From Apostichopus japonicus (Eukaryota > Echinodermata > Holothuroidea > Aspidochirotida > Stichopodidae), in the NCBI RefSeq assembly GCF_037975245.1, contig NC_092572.1, forward strand, positions 19,652,489 to 19,716,488: 64,000 bases of DNA. Reading direction: 5' to 3'. Below the pieces are notes generated by a model, which worked only from the letters and a program-made list of their open reading frames with translations, was not told the origin of the DNA and did no database searches. The position numbers and the translations under genes are program-made. The stretch's first letter is position 1. The number at the start of each line of letters is the position of its first letter. Shown here piece by piece: positions 1 to 12,718 of this stretch.

Positions 1-774
1 ATTACTACAGTTTTGCAAAGCACTTGCTAAAAAGCACTACTTAAATCTCCACATGGCCTAGCCAGTATGCCTTATTGCATTCCCTTATGAGAAACGTTAC
101 TTTCATCTCCTGAAAAACGTTATTTTCTCCCATGTTGTAAGAGGAAGAAGCTGACGTTTTTCAAGAGATCAGGAAAAAAGGCCCCCATTGCGATACACTC
201 GTAGCTACATTGCTTAAAGTGCAAAATTCGCAGCGTGTACATAACGTTATTCAGGCCTAACCAGTGTAAGTCACACACTAATAGATCTGATTGTACTACA
301 GTAACTAGCCTATGTAACACCGAGTAGAGTGATACAATATCGTTCTAGAGAATGTTACGTACCGATCGAGTTCTTGCTGGTTCAATGACTTTCTCTCTTA
401 TGTATCCTTCCTACAAAGCTGGTTTTATTTTCGCGGAGCGACGAATTTTCTTGGGTTTTTAGGGCATCGTATGCAATGAGATATGCCGTAAGTGTCCCTT
501 CGCGCAAGACGTACATCTCCTCAGCTGATTTTTGCTTACTGTTTACCTTGCTATTCAAAGTACCTTTTCCGTTATACATATTCACAAGGTTCTTTTATGT
601 GGGAGGAGTCTATCGAAGTCAAAGATTCAAAATACGAAAACCAGAAAATGTCATATTTTTGCACTTTCGGGAATAGTTTGAGTTGAAACTTTACAGTTAG
701 CTTAGTTTACGTCATTGGTATAGTATCGGATATAGTATATAGTATTGGAAAATCTCGGGAATCAACGCAAAATG
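1..774. other. no recognisable feature
   Basis: AT-rich unique-looking sequence. I see no splice-bounded exon, repeat array or transposon terminus here. The short ORFs are of chance length and composition. Confidence 0.5.
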
Positions 775-2115
775 CTGCTTTAAATGCCTAAAACCTGTGA
801 ATTAATGTTTTTCATAAGCATTGTATTTTATGAACTCACTACACATTTGTTAGTGTACTGAAGTTTATGTCATCCATTTTCATGAATTCTGGCTGCCGTC
901 TGGTGGAAGTAATTCATAATGAATTTCCTGAGGCTGTGCAACAAAAGCCCAAGGCTTGGTAGTTCCTCATGCAGCCTTTTCCTATAGTTACTAGTTCGCC
1001 ACACAACGCTAGGCCAAAGTCACCTTTGCTCAATTCCTTAAAAACTGAAAAACTCTTCCTTTACCTTTTTCAACTTTACCTACTCAAAATAGGCATATTC
1101 TATGAAATTGTTGAGCAATTTGGGTTTCCAGTATGATTCATACGCCCAGCGAGGGTAATTTCGGTTGGGGGCCCAAGCCAAGAACATCTTTGCCAACGTG
1201 GTCTCTGACTTAATTGCAGACGAGGCCTTCCGTCTTTTTAACGCCTCGTTCTCAGCGCTCCCTCCCCTATCCTTTCAATATCAACAACACCAGTCTATGT
1301 ACCTACACCATCTTATTTGTGTTTTGCACCCCACAGAACTTGAACTATATAGCTTTGATGAATGATTCGATTGATTAATGTCAGATGCTAGAAAGACTTT
1401 TAGCTTTGGTTATCTCTAAATGCAAAATTAATCTCAGTCATATCAAAATCATCTCATGATATAGAACAAAATAAACGGTGTTAAATACAAACAATTCTTA
1501 CAGCATGATACCATCTTGAGATGGAGACAACATTTCACAGCAATTAACAGTTACCTAATGACTCCATGTGTATTACACTATAGATGTATTGCTGATGGAA
1601 ATGTGTCATACATGACCTTGGTATGTTTCTGCCCTGTGATGCGCAATTTACCAGTCAAACGAGTAGCAATATTTGGGGACAACTACTTGAGCTCTCAAAA
1701 GACAAACTTGATTAAAGAAGGTTGTGTAGAAACTCTCCTTTGCTACATATGATAAACTCTAAATTGACAACTATTTAACTTTAAATAACCTCAAAATTGA
1801 CCTCGATTATTCTAAAAAGACAAACTGCTCAACTATGAAAAACTGCATCAATTTCATGCAAGATTTAGATCAGCAAATAGATGGCTATTACTGGACATGA
1901 TACACATATTTTTTTGCATAACTAACTATAAGGAGAGTCACGTTCTAAAGAGACTTTTTAAAATTGAAATCGAGTAGCACGCAGACAGAGCTAGTAAGGA
2001 CAAGCAACCCAATATGGATAGCTTGAAAACAGTAATATATGGTCAGCAATTTCAGATCATTAGCAGGTAAAGTATAATGGCAAGCTAAGCACATATGATA
2101 TGAAAGATATTTCTT
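775..2115. repeat. segmental repeat D, copy 1
   Basis: This stretch aligns by eye with 37250-39910 in the same orientation. Shared landmarks include the phrase CTGTGAATTAATGTTTTTCA near 790 and 37262, GTTACTAGTTCGCCACAC near 987 and 37467, and CAGCGCTCCCTCCCCTATCC near 1253 and 39074. The copies differ by many substitutions and small indels, so the duplication is old. The later copy carries about 1.35 kb of extra sequence (about 37690-39040) where this one has about 40 bp. It contains no recognisable coding region and could be either a segmental duplication or two members of an interspersed repeat family. Confidence 0.8.
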
Positions 2116-3654
2116 ATCCAGCATCCAGGTGACGTCACTCGTCACATATACAAACAGATGCAGCGAGATCCAGACTTGAAGCTACAAGCTAATGAAAGTT
2201 AGAGTTTCAAGTGGGGATTTTAATCACTTATCATTGTATAGCGTCATCTATTAGATACCCATCAAGTTAACTAAGGTATCACAGTTTGGCTGTACCCTAT
2301 TTTATTAAGTTCTTCATCTTCATTTTCAAATTATTTTTATTAAGGTTTGTGTCACATAAAACTTAATTAAATCTTATGTGGGTCATTAAAATAGTTCCTG
2401 CAGTGATTTTGGAGACGGATTCATTGTATGTTATCTCCGTTAAAGGTAAAATATGTTACCACCAGATAAGGTGATAAATGCAACCAAAAATTCAGACGCT
2501 TCAACTTTCGCTATGTACGGTCATGGCTTGGATGAAGGTTGTCGGTTCTGGTATTTGCTTACATTTGCATGAAAATATTTAGTAGATTAGTGGATTAACG
2601 CAGCTATTAAAGGTAACTAGACCTGCAAACCAATGTATCACAACGTAACCCTCAGGAATGACGCAAGCTACTGAAAAAGGCATGATTGAATTGAGTTATA
2701 TTGACATAAATTTAATGTCCATAATCGGAAATTCGGCTTACACAGGTCGTCAACGGAAGAAAAAACAATAGTTTAAGTATCAATAGACTGCGGTACACAT
2801 ACAGTAATACAAATATATATACAGCAAATCCTGAAAATAAGAAACTTATCTTCTCACTTGTGAATTAAATATATGGATAGAATTAGGTACAAATGAGTAT
2901 CTGTAGCGGGTCCTAAATGTACGTGGTGGGCATAAACGCAGTCCAGAGCGGTTCTAAATGTAGTGCTAAAACAAAGGGTGTGCATGGTCTTGCATGATTT
3001 GTTTCACTTTATTGCAGACCCTCTCATGATACAAGCACTCTAACGATGGTAAGTGAACACCAATTACCCGCTGAGCAACTTTCCTAGATTGATCAAGCAT
3101 CTTCACATGATGCATACAATGTAAGCACAAACCACTAGATAGAGATTTTTGGTAGAGCTCTTAATAATCGAAAGAATTTGCTCATTGATATGCTTGGAGG
3201 AGCTTGGTAGGAAGGAGCCTGGTAGGACTACGAACTGAAAACACTGAAACTAGCCATTCACGCTGCGGCTTGATGAATTGTCTATGGTTACGTACTTGGA
3301 CTTCGTATAATTGTACAGGATAAAATTCATGGCCTGTGTATCATATAATATATGTATGTACGTGTATGTATGTATAACATGCCATATATAACATGCCATG
3401 TACGATAATTAGTTTCTACACAGGTTACTTGAAAACACACATGTGTGAAAAGGATACATTTGACTCCGGACAAACCCTTTGCGCGTACACCATATCCAAT
3501 TCTATGTACGGTATGTCGCGTTTACATATTAACTCGGTAAACATACATATAATGAAAGTGGTTTCTTGATGCCTTGCACAGTTAGTTGAACATCAAGTAC
3601 CATTCATAACAAGGGTATAGCGTTTGCAAGGATACTTGATAACATACAGGTGTA
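2116..3654. other. no recognisable feature
   Basis: Non-coding by inspection. There is a short local repeat of ATAACATGCCATATA near 3375-3400, but no transposon ends, RNA genes or convincing exons. Confidence 0.5.
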
Positions 3655-6335
3655 ACGTACTACACTTCTGCACAATTAACACCAATACAGGTGTTTGGAA
3701 TATTAATATATATGGACTTTTATTTGATGGTCACATAAATGGCCGCAGTGTTTGCACACTTGGTATCCATTCGTGCGTACCGCAGGAAGAATTGTATTGA
3801 CTAAAATGCCTCCTATATTGCCAAAAAGGACACTTCCCAGGCGTGGCAAAGTTGTAGCAGACCTCCCTGGTTGCAGGTAAATATATTATAACTGAACTTG
3901 CGTAGTATTGTAACTTTGTAAGCTATTCTTTACCCTTAATTAACTGTTTAAGCTTGAAGTAATGTTGTAATTCTTTGCCGGGAAATCCCCGTTATCCTGC
4001 TAAGTTGTTTTCTATGACGCAACAATCATGCACCTGGCCTTTGTTCGAAGAGTTGAGATTTCCGGTCTCCAAAAGACTGGTGACCGCAACTCAGAGGCGG
4101 TGTTCTTTGAATTAGTAACTTCTCGCGCGCGTAAACATTGTTTACACTGATATAAAATTAGCTGATTGTAACGTGCAGTGTGGCACTCTTTGACAAAATC
4201 TCATACAAGGCGATATACAAGTCTACGTACGGTACGTTGTCATATCATTTCTATCAACCAGGTTGGTATGTTCAAATACCACGTCGCCGTGTCAAACAGT
4301 TCGTAGAGATTGGAAGCGCTCAGAAAATTACTTAAAACATTGTGAGTCGTATGAATTGTTAACAAAGTATGCTATTACACTGAGGGAGATAACGCCCAAT
4401 TATTTAGAAGTAACGTTATTAAACGATTATTAACATTCACGTTAGTTACGTTAATTAGTTGCGCTCTGAACTGCTTGGAACTGTAGGTACGTTTGTAAGG
4501 ACCAGTGTTCTGCGTTGAATGGATATATATCAGTCATTCCGTAATAAGTAGAAATAGTGCGTAAGTCCTAGTTCAGCTATCAAACAGAAAGCAAGATTAA
4601 ATGATCAACATTAAAGTCATTTAGTCCAACGATTGTTTCTTAGTGTATTTGCATCGGACGCTGAGTTTAGCGCCGCGTTGTGCGCTGTGCGCTGAGTTGA
4701 AACGCCGCATTGGAGTATTCTGTTAACAGTTAACGTTCTGCGTTATGTAAGGATAACTATTTGAGCCGTTTATTGTAAGTACACTATTTTGTGCCCCTGT
4801 ATGCTAAAGGAGGTTTGAATAAACGGTACCAATGTGCAATGAGCACTTGAATATCTTCCCCATTGCCATCTTCTTGTCGAGGCTCTCTTTCACTAACCCT
4901 AACTTTAAATATTGCCCCATCAGACGAGGAAGTGACAGTACAATAAAAGTGGATAGAATTAAGTATCAAGGCACAATGTAAGCTAATGGAATCACCCAAT
5001 AAATTGTTAGCCAAGAAACGGTCAATCTGTCATCGATGTATACTCCTAAATACTCAGACTTTATATTGACTAGTATTATTGTTATTGTTACTACTACAAC
5101 CAATACCACCACCACAAACAACACCACCAGCCACACCACAACTATCATTAACACCAATACCAACACTTCCTCTAGTATTAATATTTCGTTTTATTATATT
5201 TTTGTATATATGCGGGTGGATCTAGTGCAATATATCTTTCAACTTGTCGTGATTTGACTTTTTCCAACCGGCAAAACGAGCAATGACAAAACACAATTTG
5301 AATGTGGGAGGCTGTGAGTTTTAGTGGAGGGTGGGTTGGTCTGAGTATGGTTTGTGAGGGTAGGTGGGGTGTTCGCAGTCGGGATTCGTATTATTAAGTT
5401 TTGTTTTGCTGTGTTTACTTTCTCCTTAATTCCTTTGTCCAATATTTTATCTATTTCTGATTTGACTTTTTTTGTCAACTTATTGTTTTTTGGAAGTGAA
5501 ACTCTTCGACAAGAACCTCATTTTTTTTATAGTTTTACTTCCCTTTACTCTCATTGCTGTTAATATTATAATTTTTTATTTTGTGCAACTTTTCTACTAT
5601 AAAATGAAAACAGAAATAAACGAAACAATCCATTAGTAGAACGTATCATTTATTATAAGTAAGCGTAGAAGAGACATAAAGATGGGAATATATAACACTG
5701 ATAAACTAACCATTTCCATTTGAAATTTGCCATGCCAATATTTCCACCAAAATTTGTTGAAATAAAGAACTTAGTAATTATTTTTCAGAAAATTGTTAAT
5801 TACCAACTCTTGTATATAAGACAACATTGTAACATTCCGTCGAAAATTGTTGAAATGTACCAGATGTGACTTAAGAAATAAGTTTCAGAAAAATCGTCAT
5901 CATTTCAAAATTTTGAATAAAATTAAATTGTTGAAATGACAATTAAATTGTAATAAGTTATCATTTCAATATTATCAGGAAACTATCAAATTGATCAATT
6001 GGAAAGAAATTAACAATTTAATACTTTGCTGATATACGTTGAAAATAACAAAAAGTGAACATTCGAAATCATTTCAACATTCAGAAAATTGTCACGTTGC
6101 TCAATCGGAAAGAATTCACAACTTAACTCTGATACGTAGAGATAAATTGGAAAATTCAGCTCGGGCACTCGTCACATTTTAACAAATGTATCTTATGCCC
6201 TGATCTTTTGGTAGAAACTTCGGTGTCTAGCCCAACCCTTGCTTCTGAGCTCTAACCTTCGATTATTTGTGATAAATATATTTTCAAAATTAAAGTCTGC
6301 GCCAATCATTCCTCACTTTGCGAAAAGTTGGCCTT
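3655..6335. repeat. segmental repeat F, copy 1
   Basis: The outer parts (3655-4545 and 5490-6335) match 47700-48530 and 48906-49700, same orientation. Shared markers are GTGTAACGTACTACAC near 3650 and 47703, GGAAATCCCCGTTATCC near 3980 and 47965, and GAAACTC followed by AGTTTTACTTCCCTTTACT near 5500 and 48910. The middle differs: here about 0.95 kb that includes an ACC-rich low-complexity stretch (5086-5165), in the other copy a LINE fragment. A minus-strand ORF at 5239-5478 is basic and repetitive; I cannot assign it. Confidence 0.75.
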
Positions 6336-6888
6336 CATTACTTTTGTTTTACGTGTGTAAGCGAGGCCGATCACGGTAAACGTAGAGTTCGGAAGGGTAC
6401 ACAAATATATTATGTACAACATTAGGAACCGTGCGAAACATATATTTAATCAAAGTACTATGTACAACACTAGGAACCTTTCGTAACATATATTAATCAA
6501 AGTACTTCCTTGTAACACCTCGTGGCCAACCCAACAAGCCTTTTAAAACAGCGAGCAAGGTCTCGCCGACAGCAAACATGCACGAGTGAACATAAAAATT
6601 TAACTATTATTGCAAAAATAAAGGGCCTATATCGTCTTAGCATTTCGGATACAAATGAGGGATAAAGGTTAAGGCTGAGGGTTTACTTTAAAATTGAGTA
6701 CAGTCGTTTGTTACTTCATTAACAATATAGAATATAGTGAGCCAGCAGTCTTTATTATAAGATGTTACAATATTCTTCCCTTGGTAAAATAAATCGTCCT
6801 CGATTTATACATTTCCCTTACAAAAATGTCTTATTTTCCTTTATGTTAATATTGCCCTATGCTATTGCAAATTGACCACAAATAACCA

Positions 6889-6945
<57 letters not shown>

Positions 6946-7384
6946 CTAAGTAACAATATCTATCAATACCAATCTTAGTAGCAATAAGTACAATAAGTAA
7001 CAATAACAATACCTATCTCAGTAACAATACCATATAACAAGTAACTAAGTAGCAATACTTTATATCTTTTTTTTTAAATTTTCAAGTAATTAAGTACATC
7101 AAAACTACATACTAAATATCACAAAATACACAAAAATACAAATTTTGAAGTAATTAAGAACATCAAAGTTACATACTAAATATCACAAAATACACAAAAA
7201 TACAACTTCACAATTGAGAACACATTACTCCACTATTGCCTTACAATTATTTGATACTTCTAAATACATAATCTCCTTATCGACTAGAAAAAAAGAGTTA
7301 ACTTTAAAATTAAATACAGTCATTTGTTATTTCATTAAAACTATAGTGTTAATATTGCCCTATGCTATTGCAACTTGACCACAA
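6336..7384. repeat. AT-rich tract with (AT)n and local direct repeats
   Basis: Contains a pure (AT)n run at 6892-6943, a two-copy direct repeat of about 55 bp at 6409-6505 (TATGTACAACA...AATCAAAGTAC), a two-copy tandem of about 70 bp at 7080-7206, and two longer direct-repeat arms (6680-6890 and 7300-7384) sharing GTTAATATTGCCCTATGC. The second arm ends exactly where block A begins, so these arms may mark a duplication or insertion boundary. No gene is visible. Confidence 0.7.
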
Positions 7385-7455
7385 GTAACATTCTGAGGTA
7401 TGCGATGTAGAAGGTTCTCACAATACGCAATGATCAGTAATACTAGCCACAAGGG
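7385..7455 (-). pseudogene. GPCR remnant (TM5 end / ICL3 fragment)
   Basis: About 70 bp here match 51540-51610, the segment of the GPCR pseudogene that encodes the end of TM5 and the start of the third intracellular loop. Both share ATTCTGAGGTATGCGATGTAGAA and CGCAATGATCAGTAATA on the plus strand. The rest of the receptor is missing at this locus. It shows that the GPCR and the Death-domain locus were neighbours before the block was duplicated. Too short to be functional. Confidence 0.7.
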
Positions 7456-8341
7456 TTTTACTGTTCGTTTTTACTGTTGATCTGTGTTACAAGAAAATGA
7501 ATTTTATCATAAAAATGATATAATCCTTACTAGTAATACCTATCCTTCATTACTATATAACAAGCATTATTAACGTGAGAGTGTCGGTACTACTTCAACC
7601 ACTCAAAGAGAAAAACATCTTTAATAATATATAAGATCCCCTGGGCCATTTTTTTTCTGGTTGCAATATATTACTGACTTATTTGGGTATCTAAAGTGTG
7701 TGATAAGATTTCAGCAATGTTATACAGAACTCTCAGTGCAGACTGCACAGAATATTTATTCTAGTTCAATATGGGAATAAATAATGTAAGTATTAATCTA
7801 TTCAAACCCGTGCAAACCCCCAAGCCTGTGTTTTAGTTTCATATACAACATTCATTGATTAACCATTACCACGCCTTTCTTTGTTCAGCCTTGATCCCGA
7901 TACAAAATGTTCTATTTCTATTCAGTATCAATATATAGCACGATTAGGCTAGTTGAAGTCAATTTTAATCCTGCGTTACTGGTTTAACCGGTTTTCGCAC
8001 GCACATGATTGGCACCTACTCTTTCACAAAATATCACAATGAAATGTTGCAGCCTGCTAAAAAATTCATATTTACGAATGGAATACGAATCCACTTCTCA
8101 GGTTAACATAAGAGTCACATCGAAAAATGAAATTATTTTACATTAACTACAGCAATTAAGGCATTAAACTGTTTTCGTGTATAACAATTACTGAGAAGGG
8201 TTTGTTGGTACGTGAATGTGCCTTGTTAAACTGGGTATTACAAAAGTTAATATATACAAGATTCTACTCTTCATTGCAATTCATATGAGGTATATTACTT
8301 CTGTTGTTCTAGTTTGAATTGGCGTTTGTCTACATTTCAAC

Positions 8342-8590
8342 TCATGTAGGCTGATATTTTTCAAGCAATGCTTCTTGTAAATCAACTCTTCCTGCTTTTC
8401 TCAAAGCATCTGCGAGAACGTCATAAGTTGCAGCGCTAGCTTTTTTCCTTTTCCACACAAGTAGCATTTGGTATATCGTTTCCTGGGGAGTTGGATAACC
8501 CTTTTGTTCGAGGTTTTCGAGTTGTTCTTCAGTCAACTGAAGATTCCTTCCAACATCCATCCAGCATTTACCAATATTTTCTGATAAGTC
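8342..8590 (-). CDS. Death-domain exon, locus A (last exon)
   Basis: An open 249-nt exon (82 codons plus stop). It starts after an acceptor, CTTCGTTTTCAAAG, and begins Asp-Leu-Ser-Glu-Asn. The peptide has the six-helix Death-domain pattern: LSENIGKCWMDVGRNL (helix 1), LTEEQLENLE (helix 2), the conserved ETIYQMLLVWKRK (helix 4 region with the hallmark Trp) and DVLADALRKAGRVDLQEAL (helices 5-6). Death domains mediate homotypic assembly of signalling complexes in apoptosis and innate immunity. The domain sits at the extreme C terminus, as in UNC5, PIDD and ankyrin-type proteins. Upstream exons of this locus look damaged, so expression is uncertain, but this exon is intact and has the same length as that at 53259-53507. 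Confidence 0.85.
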   Translation of the reverse strand, partial: DLSENIGKCWMDVGRNLQLTEEQLENLEQKGYPTPQETIYQMLLVWKRKKASAATYDVLADALRKAGRVDLQEALLEKYQPT

Positions 8591-8778
8591 CTTTGAAAAC
8601 GAAGTACAAGAGAATATTATACCCAAGATATTATTTATGTTCCGGATAACCATCGTGATTAAAATCATCTGAGAAGGTTATCCTCGTTATTTCCTAATTA
8701 AAACCACAAATTTAGTTATGTAGGAACTCAAATCATTCACTTCCCTATTTACCTTATTTGCTAACATAATGGAAACGT

Positions 8779-9427
8779 TTAGCACTGCGCAGCAACGAAC
8801 CCACCGTAGACAACTTTAACTGTTTGAACGGTAACGAACCGCCGGGCTGCTGCTCTTATTCTGGTAGAATCGTTTGACATGACGTATGCCCTCGTGGTAC
8901 CCATGAAAGCGGCTAGGCATGTAGGTTCAGCAATATGATGTCTGGATGAAACTCCCCCCCCCCCCCCCCGTCTTGTGATGTTTAGATTCCGGTAATCTCG
9001 GAAGTACATCGATCAAAAGATTAAGCAGGAGACCAAACACGATCTCCTGGGTCATGTCTGGGGGATGAGAAGTACTCTCGTCGGTGACGCCTAAATGTGG
9101 AGAATACGCTGTGTATCAGACACATTGCAGGTCAGGAGAGAGGAAGCTAACATTTCATCTCAAAAAAATGAAACATTGTGTGTCCATCGCCTGTGCATGA
9201 AACGACCCGTAGCATAATGCCAGCGATTACGTTGAGAGGAGGTTCCCACAAGTTGATGTCAGTGTAACAATGACTGAGTGTGAACCCAATTTCATTCCTC
9301 TCGACTTAAAACTCGATTCAAAACGCAGATGTTTTAGTTCAAAATGATAAATTTCTGAACAAAGAGCAGTGGACAGAGACACGAAAGTGCGTTCGTAGGT
9401 AGCAACGCAAAGCACTTTACGAATATT
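8779..9427 (-). pseudogene. middle exon region of the Death-domain gene, locus A
   Basis: Homologous to 55200-55798 and 20420-21053. A conserved peptide, IYHFELKHLRFESSFKSRGM, is readable around 9300-9360 in the same frame as in copy C. I do not recognise its family. Signs of decay: the 3'-splice acceptor seen in the other two copies (TTCTCCCATCAG in C) has been deleted together with about 85 bp; the frame runs into TGA at the site equivalent to the stop in copy C; and a poly-G/C tract (8951-8970) interrupts the downstream part. Direction and order (linker, middle, Death) are the same as in the paralogues. Confidence 0.6.
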
Positions 9428-9616
9428 GAAAGAAATTACTTAAAATAACGATATCGAAGAAAATTACGCAATAAAGGTTCGTTTTGGTTTACATTTACGC
9501 GTAATCTTTTCAGTGAAGGCCTTAATTGGTCAGTACTTAATAAATTACAATATATTAAGCTTAATTTCGCGGTTTGAGTTACTCTCCGCAGAATATAGCA
9601 ACGGATAAACAGTTAC

Positions 9617-9836
9617 CTGAAGAAGCCTTTTACGAACTTTGGTTTGTGAAATTGCTGGCGGCAGTTCTTCTTGTGAATCTGCAGTACCAATCCCCGTTGA
9701 AAGTATGGTTGCTTCAGCTCTTGACAAACTGGATTCCTTGTAATATAATGGCATATCAATACTATTATTAGTTCTAGACCTATATACACATCCCATTGTT
9801 TCATGATTACCAACATATACTCCTTTATAATGGACA
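9617..9836 (-). pseudogene. linker exon of the Death-domain gene, locus A
   Basis: An open minus-strand frame ends at a good donor (CTTCTTCAG|GTAACTG) and includes MGCVYRSRTNNSIDMPLYYK and the acidic stretch SQEELPPAISQT. The copies at 56044-56280 and 21305-21445 share SQEELPSAISQT and KELPSAIAQT in the same frame, so this frame was the coding one. The likely acceptor CAG of copy C is CAA here (GTTCTTGCAATATATG), so the start is unclear and splicing may be impaired. It could be a cytoplasmic juxtamembrane segment; no named domain is recognisable. Confidence 0.55.
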
Positions 9837-10714
9837 CTTAAGTGCATATATTGCAAGAACAACACCAAATGCTAAACTTTTTGCAAACATCCTTAAACAT
9901 CCAATCGTCCACAGCACCGATATATACATTATGTAGTATGTACCAGTTTACGTTATTTTGGTCATCCGTATGCAATGTGCTATGCACCATGGCGTCCCTA
10001 TAGCACATAGTCTTAGTGGTACATAATAATCATGTCATAGAAACGTTTTTAAGGGGGTGGGGAATTGAGGTGGTATGACGATTTAGCTCTCTTATTCTAG
10101 GTATACCATGTTGGCTTTTAAAGCAGTTAAACGGCATGAGAAGAAAATATAAAATAACAAATGGCAGATGTCATCCTGACCTGCATCAAAAGCCAATCTA
10201 ACATATCCCTATACTCCAACGGTATCAAATATGATAGTCACCATTGCACCATAAAGCACCCATTAGTGCAGCACTATTTATTACGTACAATGTGAACCAT
10301 TCAATTATGAGGGCTTAGACGGTAAGTCGCCCAGTGAAAGGGATCTATAAGGGGAGGAGTGTCCCCACCTCTTTGAGAAATGTTGGTATAATGGAGGATA
10401 CTTAGGCTGTATTTTTAAATTTATACTGTCTAGCAGTGGGCGGTCGGGGGTAGTTAAGGATAAATCCCAAGTAGAAGTATACGTGATTGCGCCTCTAGGC
10501 ACAAAGTACGGACTAACAACAAGTCTGTTTTGTGCACCCATATTATTAATGTTAGGAGAAAATTGGTTATACCGCTAACACTAGTGTATAGGTTAATATG
10601 GTTCTTGTTAGAATCATCGACGATTCCGGTTTGCACATGCGTAGTTAAAGTCATGAAGTAACCGTCTTAACCAGCAGCGCTTAAATAGAAAGAATAATAG
10701 TTTGGTTACATACA

Positions 10715-10900
10715 CGATATAAACATGCCAAAAATGCTGATATCTCATAACACACTTCAGACACCCAATAAGTTAGTAATATATTGCAACCAGAAAAGAA
10801 ATGGGCACAGGGGATTGTATACATTATTTGAATGGTTGAAGTAGTACCGACACTCACGTTAATGATACTTGCTTTATAGTATTAAAGGGTAGGTATTACT
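10715..10900 (-). repeat. inverted partial copy of the block A start
   Basis: The reverse complement of this segment matches about 7530-7720 and 52480-52660, including AACGTGAGTGTCGGTACTAC and TTTCTGGTTGCAATATATTA. Block A therefore holds an inverted internal duplication about 3 kb from its parent. Confidence 0.75.
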
Positions 10901-11822
10901 TTGTAGGAATAGATAATTAATAAAGTCAAATGTATTATCTGGTTCTTGTTAACGGATTCTTGGTATATAGGTTCTTGTTAACGGAAGTATAGTCTAGCTG
11001 TCCGCTGAGCTGAAATGCTGTATGCGGATTAAGACAGACACATTCTTTTGTAATTGACTTTTTTTTGCTTTTTTTATTATTAAAGAAATTGTTATTAACT
11101 CTATGTAACATTGAACAACAGTTACAGCGAAGTCGACAGTAACCACAAAACTTGTAGGACTACATCTCATGTCGTTAATTATGGCATTTAAAAGTGCAGG
11201 CTTAATCAAAATTATTGATAAGAAGAAGATGGAACTTTGCATTTAAAGTTTCATCAATGTCATTTATCACTTTTTTTCGACTAGACAGTTTGATAGATGA
11301 GTAAAACACAATATTGCAAGATACCACCAATACAATTTTCTGTTATTTTACCTCTGTGTGAACCTCTGTCGCGTAAACAAGTTTTTAATTTAATATTGCT
11401 CAATAAAATGAGCCAGTTTCATCGTCAGTATCATGATGACAGCATATGACTCTATAGGGTTGATCAGTATTGATTATTTGTATCTTATCATACCTTAGCA
11501 TAGGAGACTTTTGACAATTAACAGTGATTACCGCATGTATGTAACGTCACAAGCTTGTATGGTTGAAAATATGATATTGCTGTTGATTTCTATAAGGGGA
11601 AGCTTCCCTACAGAAATCCGCAGAGTTATTTCCCTTTGGTAACCAATAAGCTGCAATCAATATATCGGGTGCGAAAACAACATTATACCACAAAATGAAG
11701 TCATGATGCATTAGTTAAAATAAAGAAATATACACCGTGATCACATTGTAGATGTTTGAAAACATATTATTCACTCATAGTGTGTACGTGTTGTTCCTTA
11801 CATTATCAAAAAATAGACCTGT

Positions 11823-12227
11823 TTAGACTACAGTGCCACCCCTACCCAAATCCCTCCTCGCCCAGCTCACCTTATTCATCGAGTGTACGTATTGCACATC
11901 AGTGTATCGCTGTAGCGGGGTTGACTGAAGACGCGTTGATAGGTGTTTGGCAGGCATTCTTTGACCGTGATGACCCTGTGTCGTAGATGATATAGTAATG
12001 CTGAGAGGAGGATACTGTGTATATGTATAGGAATCCTGGAAATGTGGATGTGGTTGAAAGTTTGGTATTGGCATGGCTACCATTCTGTGCCGCTGTGTTG
12101 GAAGGGAAGCAGACACGCTCTCGTTGTCGTAATCATGAATGACACGTAATCTCTTGGCACCATAACTATGACTATGATGTTGATTCAATGGTCGTCCAAC
12201 TTGGAGATTTTGATAATAATCTTCGCA
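11823..12227 (-). CDS. terminal coding exon of an unidentified gene
   Basis: A strong acceptor (TTTACTTTCTTTTTCTTCAAG) precedes an open frame of 134 codons ending in TAA or TAG near 11823. The peptide starts CEDYYQNLQVGRPLNQ and is rich in His, Gln, Pro, Ser and Thr, with RMVAMPIPNFQPHPHF in the middle and an Arg-rich end. There is no membrane segment. Composition, length and the acceptor argue for a real exon, perhaps the cytoplasmic tail of a receptor; I cannot name the family. It starts in phase 0, which fits the phase-0 end of the candidate exon at 18570-18646. The intron between them would be 6.3 kb and hold the whole transposon cluster. Block C lacks this exon. Confidence 0.6.
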   Translation of the reverse strand, partial: CEDYYQNLQVGRPLNQHHSHSYGAKRLRVIHDYDNESVSASLPTQRHRMVAMPIPNFQPHPHFQDSYTYTQYPPLSITISSTTQGHHGQRMPAKHLSTRLQSTPLQRYTDVQYVHSMNKVSWARRDLGRGGTVV

Positions 12228-12285
12228 CTTGAAGAAAAAGAAAGTAAAATAATGAAAGCCTTATTTCACACGTTTACAGTTACGT

Positions 12286-12472
<187 letters not shown>

Positions 12473-12502
12473 AAATATAAACAAGCGAATATTTTTAACA
12501 AC

Positions 12503-12545
12503 GATATACTGCTTTATTTCGGAGTGGTCACCACTCCATCGTCAG
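12503..12545 (-). ncRNA. hammerhead ribozyme-like motif (PLE arm)
   Basis: On the minus strand: CTGACGA (12545-12539, the CUGANGA core), then stem II GGAGTGG/CCACTCC closed by TGA, then GAAA (12520-12517), a short stem III (ATA/TAT) and the cleavage triplet ATC ending at 12503. All catalytic-core positions of the consensus are present. Hammerheads in PLE terminal repeats are established; activity of this copy is inferred. Confidence 0.72.
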
Positions 12546-12718
12546 GCAATTGTACAAGACAAATTAAATATAAGGGCTAATATACATCCAAGGACGACAA
12601 TAGTGATAAGCATGAGTGATTTTTAAACTAGGAATGATTAGAACAACCAGCAAATTTTTAGTGAATATATTTAACTTAGGGATGAATAGAACAACCAGCA
12701 ATAAAAAGTAAATTGAGA

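Larger units (their letters stand above)
7385..11990. repeat. segmental block A (paralogue of blocks B and C)
   Basis: Collinear with block C (51540-57900): the GPCR fragment, a conserved non-coding stretch beginning near 7561 (52500 in C), the Death-domain exon, the middle exon region, the linker exon, then 10120-10290 (56935-57090 in C) and 11370-11850 (57117-57720 in C). The last part of the collinearity resumes at 17893-18060, so the transposon cluster between was inserted into this copy. Between 10300 and 10700 and between 10900 and 11370 I see only non-coding sequence. Confidence 0.85.
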
